DNA from: Oscarella lobularis
Lineage: Eukaryota > Porifera > Homoscleromorpha > Homosclerophorida > Oscarellidae
Assembly: GCF_947507565.1 (NCBI RefSeq)
Contig: NC_089177.1
Span: 3,718,648 to 3,782,647 of the forward strand
Direction: 5' to 3'
Length of the DNA stretch: 64,000 bases
Shown here: positions 1-10,009 of the stretch, piece after piece
Numbering within the stretch: the first letter of the stretch is position 1
How the letters are laid out: every line of letters begins with the position of its first letter
Notes under the pieces: generated by a model
The model's input: only the letters and a program-made list of their open reading frames with translations
Database searches by the model: none
Told to the model about the DNA's origin: nothing
Program-made: the position numbers and the translations under genes

Positions 1-841
1 ATGGGAGATGTTATCGCGTTTTTTCAGACACAAGAAAGTGAAGTTCAGAAACTTTATTATAAAAAGTAATTATAAAAAATACAAAAAATTAACAAAAAAT
101 ACAAAAATTTCTCCTAGATCTTTGACATCACCTAGAGAACATGTGAAAAATAAAAGAGTAAGAATTCAGAACAACAACTCGTAAAACGTCTCTACAACTT
201 ACAGTTTTCCTTCGTAGCCGTTTCCCGGCTACTCGCCGTCTTCTTTCTTCCTTGTTGCGACATCGGAGCAGCCTAAGAAGTGAGAAAACATGACGAGAAG
301 GACACCATCGTTCGACTTCGCACTTCCGGCTAGGCTCGCGAGCGTCAGACTAAGCCGATGCGTCTTCTAACGACGCCCGGCTGTCTGAAAGAGCCTACCG
401 GCGCGAGCCGAGGCGGTTCGGGTGCCAGCGAAGAGCGGAACGGCTGACTCCCGCCCAGCCCGTCTCTCCTCGGCATGGCCAATGCTTCTGAGAACTCACC
501 TGAAGCGAAGAGGAGCGTCGTCGATGCCTTCTCTTCGCTCGCCGGCCGCTGCGATGTCTTTGTAGCGAAGAGGAGCTGTAAACTGCGACGAATAGCGCAC
601 GCAGCAGGAAGCGAGACGAAGACATTAGTTTAGAACTTAAAAGTTTAGTGTGTGGATAGGTATGAGCATGCATACATATATATAGTGATGCCTTGCGCGC
701 CTTTACTTTTATAACTATAGGTTTACGTTGGCCGTTCTGTACACTGACTGGAGAGCCACCCAAGAACCGGAACCAAACAACGTCGCGAAAACGAATCCTA
801 ATGATTCCATAGAAGGATATGCTATTATCCGGGTAGACTCA
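1..841. other. Upstream region without a confident gene
   Basis: No exon here could be tied to a known family. The first 69 bases read as a 22-codon open stretch ending in TAA, which could be the tail of a gene lying left of the window, but nothing identifies it. Bases 57 to 110 are A-rich. The rest is GC-rich, arginine/serine-coding in several frames, and has the look of 5' flank of the sulfatase gene. A 12-base string, agcgaagaggag, occurs near 505 and again near 565. No RNA gene was recognised. Confidence 0.4.
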
Positions 842-2364
842 ATGGGTGGAGTTTCGCTGCTCGTTTTGGCCTGCGTTTTCGTTGCACAAACCCTAGCTCA
901 ATCGAAGCCTCACATCGTCTTTCTTCTTCTCGACGACCTCGGCTACAATGACGTCGGATGGCACAATCACTTCAACGACGTCCTGACGCCTGCTCTCGAC
1001 TCTCTCGCGCGAAACGGAACAATTCTCGAGCATTTCTACACGCAACCGATCTGCACTCCAACGCGAGCCGCTCTTATGACGGGTCGTTATCCGATACGAA
1101 ACGGAATGCAGCATGCGACGATCGCAAATAGCTCGCCGTGGGGTTTGCCATTGAACGAGACTCTCCTTTCGGATAAATTGAAATCGCTCGGCTACGCGAC
1201 AGCAATCGTCGGAAAATGGCATCTAGGGTTCTTCAAAGAGGAGTATTTGCCTCTGAAGCGCGGCTTTGATCAGCAAGTGGGATACTATGGAGGCAATGAA
1301 AATTATTTTTTTCATCACGCTCCCTTTGATGCCGTCAAAGTTGGTTTGGATTGGCATCGCAACGAGACCGAGGAGGGTGTTGTTGAAAATGACGTCGGCG
1401 TCTATAGTGCGTTTCTTTACTCGAAAGGGGCCGTAGATGTCATTATGAATCACGATGCGAATCGTGGACCGCTCTTTCTCTACGTTCCTTTTCAGGCTGT
1501 TCATTCCCCGTTGAATGACGTTCCTCCGAGTTATTGTATGAATCCTGTTCAATTCGTGACAAACTCCTCTAGAAGGTGATTTATCTGCTTGTGACATTTC
1601 GGCTTGAGTCCATGGTCTGGGTGTAGGCTTAATGCTGCTCACTTGTGGTGCGCTGATGACGTTGTTCGAAATATAACGAAGGCGTTGGAAGCAAAGGGAA
1701 TGCTTGACGATACCGTTATCGTCTTTCAAAGCGACAACGGTGCGGAGCACTTTTACTCCGGAGGCGGGGGAAATTACGGCTCAAATTATCCATTGAGAGG
1801 AATCAAGAGACAGGTACGTGTATGTATGATGTTCATTTTTTAAATGAAAAATCGTAATAGATGTTCGAAGGAGGAGTTAGGGTTGCCTCTTTTATTTTCG
1901 GTGGGAAAAATTTTAGGAAAATTATTCCTGCGGGCGAAATTCGTGGCGGGCTGTTTCACGTTACCGATTGGCTGCCCACATTGGTCACTCTCGCTGGCGG
2001 AGATCCGCAGAAGGGATCACTGCCCCTAGACGGTCTCAACCAGCTACCGTTTCTAAGCGAGAACAAAACCGTGCGAACGGAAATATTTCATAATTATGAT
2101 CCGGAATTGATGGGCAGTAACATTCCAACGCAGGCTGCCGTTCGCGTGGGAGATTGGAAGTTGATTCAATTCTATAACAAAACGTTGATGTTGTTTAACG
2201 TTATTGATGATCAGACGGAATCGGTGGATCTCGCCGCGAAGATGCCAGACAAAGTGAAGGAGCTGAATGCTACGATGCAGAAGTACATCAGCGAAGCCGT
2301 TCCAATCAATAACAAGCCCGCAGATTTACATCAAACGCCGAAAATATGGAAACCGTGGCACTAA
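842..2364 (+). CDS. Secreted/lysosomal sulfatase (arylsulfatase B/I/J-like)
   Basis: Hydrolyses sulfate esters, by family probably on sulfated glycans in the lysosome or outside the cell. Exons are 842-1575, 1627-1813 and 1861-2364 (introns 51 and 47 bp, phases match), giving 474 residues, a normal length. The ATG at 842 is chosen over upstream in-frame codons because it starts a clean signal peptide (about residues 1-19). LLLDDLGYND (about 28-37) supplies the metal-binding aspartates. CTPTR at residues 71-75 is the CxPxR sulfatase signature whose cysteine is converted to formylglycine, and GRYP follows it. GKWHLG, the SDNGAEH metal site and WEGGVR-like MFEGGVRV complete the ARSB pattern. All catalytic motifs appear intact. 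Substrate cannot be fixed from sequence. Tail-to-tail with IST1, 109 bp apart. Confidence 0.9.
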
Positions 2365-2473
2365 TTCGTGTGGAGCTTTGTAACGGTACTTTTGGGTTTA
2401 CAGTGTTTTTTCTTACACCTAATTGCATGCATAATGTTTGACAGTTTTTGATGTTTTTTTCTCCCCTCCAATT

Positions 2474-3968
2474 TCATTTCTTCTTCTTTAGCTCCTCAAA
2501 TCGTCTTGTCAGCTCGTCAAAGTCAACGTTATCGCCGCTCGCTCCGCCAGCGCCGCTTCTCGAGCCAGGCAAACTATTCGTTGGCACTTGAGGAAGAGGC
2601 GGGAGTCCCGATGAATTGGAACCAGCTGGAGGATAGCCCGGAGTGGGACCAGGAGCATAGCCAACAGACGGACCAGCAGGAGGACCCGGGTAGGGAGAAA
2701 ACCCAGCTGAGAAAAAAAACTTTTTCTATAAGGAACACTTCTTAGAAACAGAAACCTACCACTGGGACCCGGAGGATAAGCAGACGAAGGCTGAAAAAAA
2801 AAGAAAGAGACAATGTTAGGAAGAAAGACGTAAGTCTTGGCTTACTTTGCTTTGTGGCTGGGGCATAGCAGCAGGAGGTTGGTTAGGATAAGGCATCGAA
2901 GAAGGAGGAGGTGCACCCTAACAATGAACCCAAGGTACATACATACATATGTCTAAGGACGCCTTATTTATCATATACATAAGAGGGCCCGGGTGGGTAG
3001 GATGGTAGGGGATCTCCCAACGGAACTTTCAATTCAGAAGAAAAGTTCGGATTCTCGTCCAACATGGGAGCAAGACCGTCCTCCTGAAAAGAATACCATA
3101 TGAGAGCGTATTCATAATCTTCTAATATCGCATACAAAAGCCATTGGATCGGCCTCGTAATCGATTCCGTGCGTCTTTCCGATTGCCACGAGATAATTTT
3201 CCACCAGGGAGCGCGGTGGCGCTTTGACGCCCAGCCTTTCGACAACCTGAATAAATCTCCTTCGATTTAGAGAACCAATTGCACATAATTAATTCCAACC
3301 TTTTCGTTTACGAGCCCCTGTTTATTGGCTCGGCACATTTCCGCGAAAGGCTTTCCATACTTCAAAGCAAATTGCTCTGAAATCTAACGAGAATCAAATT
3401 TTGGTAAAGCATCTCGTTGGCATGGTGACGTTATCACCATTCGCAATTCGGCCACGTCGGTGGAAAGGCGCGGTGTTACCCATATGAGCGTGCAAACGGC
3501 TTCCTGTAAGCCTTCGTCACATGTTCTACGAAAAAAATTCATTTTTACGTTTTGAGTTCTTTTTGGGTCGTTTTTCTCACTTCATTGTTTCAATCAGACC
3601 GAAGCGTGCAAGAATGAGATCGCAGTACATTTCGACGATTTCCATCGCTTCGACGAGATAGTCTTCTCGGATGATGTGTTCGACCTTTTTTGGAGATCTT
3701 ATATATCGAGTCACAATTGGGGTTTTTTTATCTTACTCTGATCTTTGCTCTTTCGATTTTTGCCTGCGAGAGATACTCCGCGATTTCTTTTCGAGCTTTG
3801 ATGGCATTTTCGGCTGGAAAGAAAGAGAAGCGGGGATTGGATTGGTTTGTGTTCCTGTCAAGGGGTCCTCCCATGGTCACTTTTCTTCTTTTCCAAGTGC
3901 TTGAATCGATTGATGGCAAGTTTGAGATTGACGCGCAACTTTTGCCCGCGAAAACCTCCACCAAACAT
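2474..3968 (-). CDS. IST1: IST1, ESCRT-III-associated factor
   Basis: IST1 binds CHMP1 and VPS4 and regulates ESCRT-III membrane remodelling in endosomal sorting and cytokinesis. Ten exons on the minus strand with coding blocks 3968-3881, 3813-3737, 3684-3581, 3525-3438, 3383-3300, 3246-3136, 3083-2979, 2917-2846, 2790-2760 and 2706-2474 splice to 330 residues with every phase consistent (human protein about 364). The start MFGGGFRGQKLRVNLK matches the family N-terminus. The helical ESCRT-III-like core follows, with VEHIIREDYLVEAMEI and YCDLILARFGLIETMK. After residue about 190 comes a Pro/Gly/Tyr-rich linker. The end, FDELTRRFEELKKKK, is a classical MIM1 motif for VPS4 MIT binding. Divergent from CENP-L, 157 bp between start codons. 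Confidence 0.95.
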
Positions 3969-4125
3969 CTCGTCTCCCTCCCCTGAGCTAGATATGACGT
4001 CGGTGGGCTCACTGGGCTGGGCGCGTGATTTCACGGGATCTGTGATGTCATGATCTCTGATGTCATCGTCCAGAATTAGGACAACTTCGTGCGCATGCTT
4101 CGTCCACGTTCAAAGCGCGTAAATA

Positions 4126-5864
4126 ATGGCAGAACGGTCGCGAAAGGCGAAGCGAATCGCCTTCACGCCAACTCGAACACCAGAATGGAAAAAGAAGCGA
4201 AGCGAGAGCCTCTCGGAAGAGGATTCAGCGATTTTTCGACGTCTTTCCCCTAGCACTCCTCTCTCGTTGGCATCGAAAGGACAAAAGAGTCCTCATCCAA
4301 TTCTCAGATCGTTGTCCGCATCAGCGAAGAGATCTCGCCGTCAGTTCGGACTGTGTCCAACTCCGCGACACAGAAAGAGAAATCAGCTGGACGATGAAAT
4401 TCTAAAGCGTATATTTATAACCTAATTATTTTTTTGTTTTTTTCGGGAGTGCTATTTTTAGGTGTGACGTCGAAAACGTGGAGAACGTATAGAATCTCTT
4501 ATCTGTCTAATTTTGCATCTTCGGATTCTTCCATGAGACGTTATTCTCGTTCTCTGACTGCCTTTTTGAAGGGTGTAAGTGCTGAGAAGATAGCAGAAAT
4601 GTATTTAGCTTATACATATTTTAGGCTATGACTAAAGGTCCTTCTGTTGTGGAAGAAGAAACGACGCACGAAGATTTTTCTCAGCAAGATATTGCCAAAG
4701 CAGTTGTTTCTATTCTACCAGAAATGAAAGCTTTTGAAGGTGAGATCTTTTTGGTAAAGACGTTCTATATGTTGAAGTTCTTTGTTAGATGATAATGCTG
4801 GGCTCTCAATTATGGTATTTGGATGGGACGCAGGAAATAAAGGTACAGTATGAAAATTAAAAAAATTGTTTTGAAAGACTATTCTAGAGAAAGTTCTTCT
4901 TGAGGCAATTTTATGTGGATGTGGAGTCTTTGGCGAAGGTAGATGTTTGTCGTGTTTTCTCTAAGCCCTCTTTAGAAACTTTTGTCACAGATTTGACAGA
5001 TGGATTTACTGGATTGCCTCTGTTGTTGATTAGTGGCTCGATTCTATTGGGAAATCATTTGGTGGATTGGCTAAAAGTGAATCCATCCATTATTAATCAA
5101 CGTTCCATTACAATGTCACTATTATTAGAGTTTGTTTGATTGCTTTGCGACTCGTTTGGAATTGGTTTCGTCTCAGATGAATTTTCTTGTATCAAAGTGG
5201 GCTCGACCATTAGAAGGCACGCCTATGTATATGGATAGCATGCGCGGTTATTTCATATTCGAATTTTCAGATGCATCTCATCACCACAAGCAAGTCACGC
5301 TCAGCTATCGATGGCTGGGGCAGGCAGCGGAAAATAAATTAGACTTTACAGTCAAACTTGATCAAGAATCGATAAATACAATGTACATTCACAATGAGTA
5401 AGGTCACTGGAATGCACTTCTCATCACGTCAACATTGGTATTTATCTACGTAGTATTTCTCTGGATCCTAGTTCTGAAATGACTTTGGAAGAGTCTAAAC
5501 GTACTGTATTGGGATATACTGTCATTACGTGTTTCTCTATAGAATGGGTTTTAGGATTTTCTGACGTTCTTGGAGATTGTATTTTTCGCTCATTTCGTCT
5601 TAGGTTGGAGGTAAGTGGTACAAAATTTGAAAAAAAAAACGAAAGAATTTTCTAGGCTCTTTCTCTCGTCACTATTGCTACTCCAGTTGCAAAAATCAAA
5701 GCTGATGGCCAAGTCACGGTAATCAAAAGAAAATATAGTTGACGTCAAATTGGGTCTAACCCAGACTTCTCATTTATTAGATTTTCGCTAAAAATAAGAC
5801 CCTTGAAGTAATAGAATGTCTTACAAAAATGGCTGATTACTCTGGTGATGTAATACCAGTATAA
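4126..5864 (+). CDS. CENPL: Centromere protein L (CENP-L)
   Basis: CENP-L pairs with CENP-N in the constitutive centromere-associated network at kinetochores. Exons 4126-4408, 4462-4574, 4625-4739, 4789-4842, 4888-4938, 4976-5076, 5129-5397, 5454-5610, 5656-5718 and 5781-5864 join in phase to about 429 residues (human 344). The basic, Ser/Arg-rich N-terminus is low in similarity. Recognition rests on ordered blocks: the segment around SKTWRTYRISYLSNF, then FTGLPLLLISGS, FDCFATRLELVSSQMNFLVSKW, and a C-terminal strand set VAKIKADGQVTIF leading to a final helix. A 42-base GT..AG stretch at 5507-5548 has no stop and could be an extra in-frame intron, giving 415 residues. The family diverges fast, so identity rests on block order. 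Convergent with the asparaginase gene, 30 bp apart. Confidence 0.85.
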
Positions 5865-5894
5865 ACTGTGAGATATTCTGTGTTACTAAGCTAA

Positions 5895-6395
5895 TTAGAT
5901 AGTACAAAAAATGCCCGTGTCTCGATTTCGCGTGACTTTGCTCGAATGAAAAACGTTTCCATTCATAGCAACATACGCTCCCGGTTTCTCGATGACCTGC
6001 ATAGCTCCCACTGCTAATCCCACGTTAAATTGAGCGTCCGAATCGCGAAACTTTTCCGGTTTCATAGCTCCCGTAAAAATGATGATTTTTTCGCATTTTT
6101 CGGCGGTTTTATTGAGATAGAGTGCTGATTGTATCATCGTGTCAGTGCCATGTGTCACCAGTATTTTTTTCTGTTTGGCTTCAAGACACGTCTGTAGAAT
6201 TTTCTCCCTGTCAGCGTCAGTCAATTCTTGACTGTCTTTACGACACACAGTGCAGGAGGCGTATTCGAAAGATACTCGTCCTAATTTCAAGACTCTTGGA
6301 GCAGCCGGTTCGCCAATTTCGAAAGCATAGCCACCAAAAGATCTGGGATAGTCTTTGTCGATCGTACCGCCCGTCTGCACAATCAAAAACGCCAT
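5895..6395 (-). CDS. Single-domain asparaginase-like protein (N-terminal domain only)
   Basis: A single-exon gene of 166 residues. The ATG at 6395 gives MAFLIVQTGGTIDKDYPR, where TGGTI holds the first nucleophilic threonine of the L-asparaginase I/II fold. VTHGTDTM near residue 88 is the second active-site Thr-Asp block, and IIFTGAMKPEKF follows it. The protein then stops, so the C-terminal domain of the usual 320-350 residue enzyme is absent. Short asparaginase-like proteins of this size are known mainly from bacteria, so this could be an old transfer or a minimal eukaryotic form. Whether it hydrolyses asparagine is unknown. There is no signal peptide, so it is probably cytosolic. Divergent from HERPUD with 90 bp between starts. 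Confidence 0.85.
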   Translation of the reverse strand: MAFLIVQTGGTIDKDYPRSFGGYAFEIGEPAAPRVLKLGRVSFEYASCTVCRKDSQELTDADREKILQTCLEAKQKKILVTHGTDTMIQSALYLNKTAEKCEKIIIFTGAMKPEKFRDSDAQFNVGLAVGAMQVIEKPGAYVAMNGNVFHSSKVTRNRDTGIFCTI

Positions 6396-6485
6396 TAGAA
6401 GTGTACGTAATCGCACCCTCCACGTCCGGGAGCTCGAACTTTAGCATCGAGTCGACCAACCCACAAAGGACACGACACAGAAACG

Positions 6486-7887
6486 ATGTCGTCGAATGGA
6501 TCGAGCTCGTCTCGTCGGCGAGTGACGCTATCCGTACGGACAGCGAATACCAAGTGTGGCGACGTCACACTCGAGTGCGACGCCTCTTCGTCGATAGGGG
6601 AAGTGAAGGAAGAGATCCGTCGAAAGCATCCCATGACCCCAGTGAGCTCATTCCGTCGCTCGCGACGTCATTTTGTGAGTATCGCATCTCCTACCCTAGT
6701 CCGTTGATCAGCAGAAGATCATTTACGGTGGAAAAGTCGCGTCAGATGGCGAGAAACTCGCCGATGTCTTCCGCTTCGAAGTGAGACTCTCCACGGAAGA
6801 AAATCAGAAGAGAGATTCTCTATCTTCCTTGTCTATCAGGGTGAAAATGAAAGCGGTGAAGAAGCCATCGTCATTCATTTGGTATTATCGTCGTCTCTTT
6901 TTCACCGATCCGTCTCTTCGCCCGCCGCTTATCGTCACGATCCGACGCCGACGACGCCGACGACGCCGACGACTTCTCCCCCCTCATCTCAACTACGACA
7001 TCGGGCCACGCCTTCCCCCTAGTAAACCGCTAAAAATTATTTTTTGACGACGTCAATAAGGATATTTTTCTCCTTAGTAATTATTGGGCTCATCAGACGT
7101 ATTTTCAGCAAATGGCAGCTGCCGCCGCTGCCGCAGGCTTTTCGCCGCCGCCGCCACCCACCACCACACGCGTCCTCTCACGCACCCAGTAGATCATATC
7201 CTGTACATTTAGGTACCACGAATACTATGACGTACGTCTATTAGATCATCTCCTGCTCCTGCTCCAAATTCTCCAGACCAACCACCAGCTCCTGCAGCTC
7301 AAGAAGTTCCTCAGCATCCTCCTCAACAACCGCAGCCACAGCCACAGCAACAGCAGCAGCAACGGCCCAATGCCAATGCTAACGTTGGAAATATTATGGG
7401 CGCTGCGGGGGGCGAAGAGGAAGATGACGATGAGCCGCTTGCTCGCGATTGGTTGGATCGCATTTATTTGCTCTTTCGTGCTTGCCTGCTCTTGAGCATT
7501 TTTTATTTCTACACGTCGTCGTTTCGATTTGGGATTGCCTCTTTCGTCATGCTCGTGATATTCATGTGAGATGACGTCACTTTTTTTGGAAATTTTTATT
7601 TTTTATGAGTGTTTAGTTATCAAGCCGGTTGGCTGAGAATCAATCGACGAGTGGGGGGTGGTGGTGGTGGAGAAAGAAGACAACAGCAAAGGGCAAGGAA
7701 GAAAGACCATAATTATTTCTCATTTTGTTACAATTGTGTTTAGGAAACTGACTTGAATGAGAATGGGGAGGGAGACGTTGTTGCGCGTGAAAATCAGCCG
7801 GGAATATTTGCAACGTTATTTGGACTTTTTTCCGGCTTCGTGGCGTCGCTTGTTCCTCAGAATCCGGAAGTCGTCGCGGGAAACTGA
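6486..7887 (+). CDS. HERPUD1: HERPUD (HERP), ER-stress ubiquitin-like membrane protein
   Basis: HERP sits in the ER membrane, recruits the HRD1 ubiquitin ligase complex and is induced by ER stress. Exons 6486-6641, 6712-6780, 6840-7021, 7078-7188, 7245-7565, 7617-7692 and 7744-7887 give 352 residues (human about 391), all phases consistent. Residues about 10-95 form the ubiquitin-like domain (VTLSVRTANTK... QKIIYGGKVASDGEKLADVF... AIVIHLV). A Pro/Thr linker, a YFQQMAAAAAAAGF block, a Gln/Pro tract and an acidic EEEDDDEP precede RDWLDRIYLLFR and the two short hydrophobic segments of the membrane hairpin. The tail ends in a short hydrophobic stretch and ASLVPQNPE, like the vertebrate end. The sixth intron starts with GC rather than GT (7693). 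HERPUD1 versus HERPUD2 cannot be separated here. Confidence 0.9.
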
Positions 7888-8643
7888 AGTAAATTGTATA
7901 TTAGAGGAGGATGAAAAAAATATACTAGTAGGCAATCGTTGTATGCTATTTAATTTTTCTGCATTCTTGTTTTAGCTTGCGAATTTTTCTCTGGGATGTC
8001 TTTGAGTGATGCAGTTGTAAATTGATTATCTAATCTTGACTAGAAATGAGGCGGTTGCGTATGAGATCCAAAGGTTGGCTTCCTGAATCCACACCTCATG
8101 CATGAACGCTCGTTTTCTCTGCACCTTGTTGCACACTGGACAGGTTTCTCGTGGGCGGAAGGAGAGAAAGCGCAAGGAAGTTAAGCGATAAGAAAGGGAT
8201 AATAACTCTGAAAATGCGTTTTCTTTTCAGATTCTCGTTTCGTTCTTTGACTGTGGATGCTTTCAGGTGAGGGCGCGGTACATGTATGATGGTGGATGAT
8301 GTATGAGGGTTGATAGGCATCGTACTCTATCAGACGTTTTTTTGGTCAACTTTGGAGTCTGTTTTGGTGAGTGATTTTCCGGGAGTGTTGCGTTGAAGTA
8401 CAACCGTTAGATAGCTACCGCTTTGCGGCTCCAATTAGTGACAAAAGGTGGTTCCAAATCCAATGCAAACAAGCATTTACTAAATAGGGCGCGGGGACCG
8501 GATCAAATTAGCCAACGCTCGTTCTTCTGTCGGCTTGCTTTAGTCATAGAGACGGACGAGCGGTCCTCTCTGATCACTCGCCTCTTATACGTCCATAGTC
8601 CCTCTCCCGTTTGCCGCAACTTGATGATCAGCCAGTTCCGCAC
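7888..8643. other. Intergenic, no gene seen
   Basis: About 750 bp between HERPUD and the next receptor gene. Open frames here are short and none resembles a known family. It probably contains the HERPUD 3' UTR and the promoter and 5' UTR of the GPCR. I saw no RNA gene or clear repeat. Confidence 0.4.
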
Positions 8644-9843
8644 ATGGATCTTTTCTTTGGCTCGAACGGAAGTTTCAACTGGGGCGACGTCACGACGTCG
8701 CAAACGTCGTTCGTCGTGACGCCCGTCTACTATGTCGCCTTTATCATGTGGGTCATCCTCGTCGTTCTGAGTCTCTTCGGTAATGGTTTTATCATCGTCA
8801 CGTACGCAAGAAAGAGCGAATTGCAAACGATTCATAATCGATTCTTCATCAACTTCACCATCGTTAACCTTCTCATCTACGTCGTCGGACTTGCGATCGC
8901 GCTACCAGTCAACTTTTACCCGGGCGACGAAGAGCACAGTTCGACGAAGCGACTCCTCTGCGACATTCAGGGTACCGGCTACGGAGTTGTTCTCTTTTCG
9001 TCGCTCTCGTCGCTCGCCGTTTCTAGCATCGATCGTTATCTCGCCATCGTCTATCCGCTGCGAAATTACATGACGGCGTATCGCGCCAAATGGCTCATAT
9101 TGTTCAGTTGGATTTACGGATTTGCCGCCGCTGCGCCGCCCGTACTTCACTTCGGCGCTCATTACACCTCCACTCAGTACTTCAACTACACATTCTGCGG
9201 CTTCAGTGGGCTAACGTCTCTAAGTGCAGCCGATATTGCACTGCTTAGCAGCGTTACCATTTACGGCATTCTTTTGCCAATTGTTATCATTTGCTTTTGC
9301 TATACTCGAATTCTAATCGTCGCTTGGAAACTCGCTAAGCCGCCGACCGATGTCACTGGCGTTGAAAGGGGTTACTTTCGTACGTCGTCGTTCGAGATGA
9401 CGACACCGGCATCATCGACTTCTCAGTCTGCTATTACTAACGGAAATGGAGATCAATTAGCAACATTGCCTACAGCAAACGAGCGTTCGTCAACTAACAG
9501 GGCTCTTTGGAACTCTAGACCCGTTTCCCTTATTAGTGTTGGTCTGAAAGAGGAGAGTAAGAAGAAGCTTCGTGCTGCTGTAACAGTTCTTCTGATCTTC
9601 AGTATAGTCGTTATTGGATGGGTCCCGTTTGGAGTCATCAATATTCTCTACGTCATTTCTGTGGCTGAACGTGGCTCGGATAGCACTCTTTTAGGTACGC
9701 TGTCAAATTTCTCGATTTTGTGGGTTGCACTTGGCGCCGCATTTTCTCCCTATGCCTTTGGACTAAGAACAGCCGAATTCAAAAAAGAGCTAAAAAAATT
9801 TTTCACCAGTCTAGTGAAGCCATGTAAGCACTGCCGCAAATGA
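8644..9843 (+). CDS. Rhodopsin-class (class A) G-protein-coupled receptor, orphan
   Basis: A single-exon gene of 399 residues. The first real ATG of the long frame is at 8644 (the frame opens at a TTG at 8611). Seven hydrophobic helices are visible. Helix 1 carries LFGNGFIIVTYAR (the GN motif) and helix 3 ends in SSIDRYLAIVYPLR, a good DRY motif. Helix 6 has IVVIGWVPFGVIN. The NPxxY of helix 7 is replaced by FSPYAFGLR. Cysteines before helix 3 (LLCDIQ) and in loop 2 (FNYTFCGF) could form the usual disulfide. An N-glycosylation site (NGSFNW) lies in the short N-terminus. The third cytoplasmic loop is long (about 75 residues) and Ser/Thr-rich. Ligand unknown. Adenosine or peptide receptors are possible, but nothing decides between them. 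Confidence 0.8.
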   Translation: MDLFFGSNGSFNWGDVTTSQTSFVVTPVYYVAFIMWVILVVLSLFGNGFIIVTYARKSELQTIHNRFFINFTIVNLLIYVVGLAIALPVNFYPGDEEHSSTKRLLCDIQGTGYGVVLFSSLSSLAVSSIDRYLAIVYPLRNYMTAYRAKWLILFSWIYGFAAAAPPVLHFGAHYTSTQYFNYTFCGFSGLTSLSAADIALLSSVTIYGILLPIVIICFCYTRILIVAWKLAKPPTDVTGVERGYFRTSSFEMTTPASSTSQSAITNGNGDQLATLPTANERSSTNRALWNSRPVSLISVGLKEESKKKLRAAVTVLLIFSIVVIGWVPFGVINILYVISVAERGSDSTLLGTLSNFSILWVALGAAFSPYAFGLRTAEFKKELKKFFTSLVKPCKHCRK

Positions 9844-10009
9844 CTGCACGATCATTTATCAAATTTTATAGCACATACACAAAACAGGTCACATGGTATT
9901 TACGTACTCTGCTGTTATGTTTTCGCCACGCACTAACGCGCGCTCTTGCAACCGTGTGTATATGCTACGAGAACAAAAGACGGACGAAGCGATGGAAGTA
10001 CGCGTTCCT

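Noticed and set aside
395-763. 122-codon minus-strand open frame before the sulfatase
   Set aside because: Arg/Ser-rich composition, no family resemblance, and no splice context. Most likely chance in GC-rich flank.
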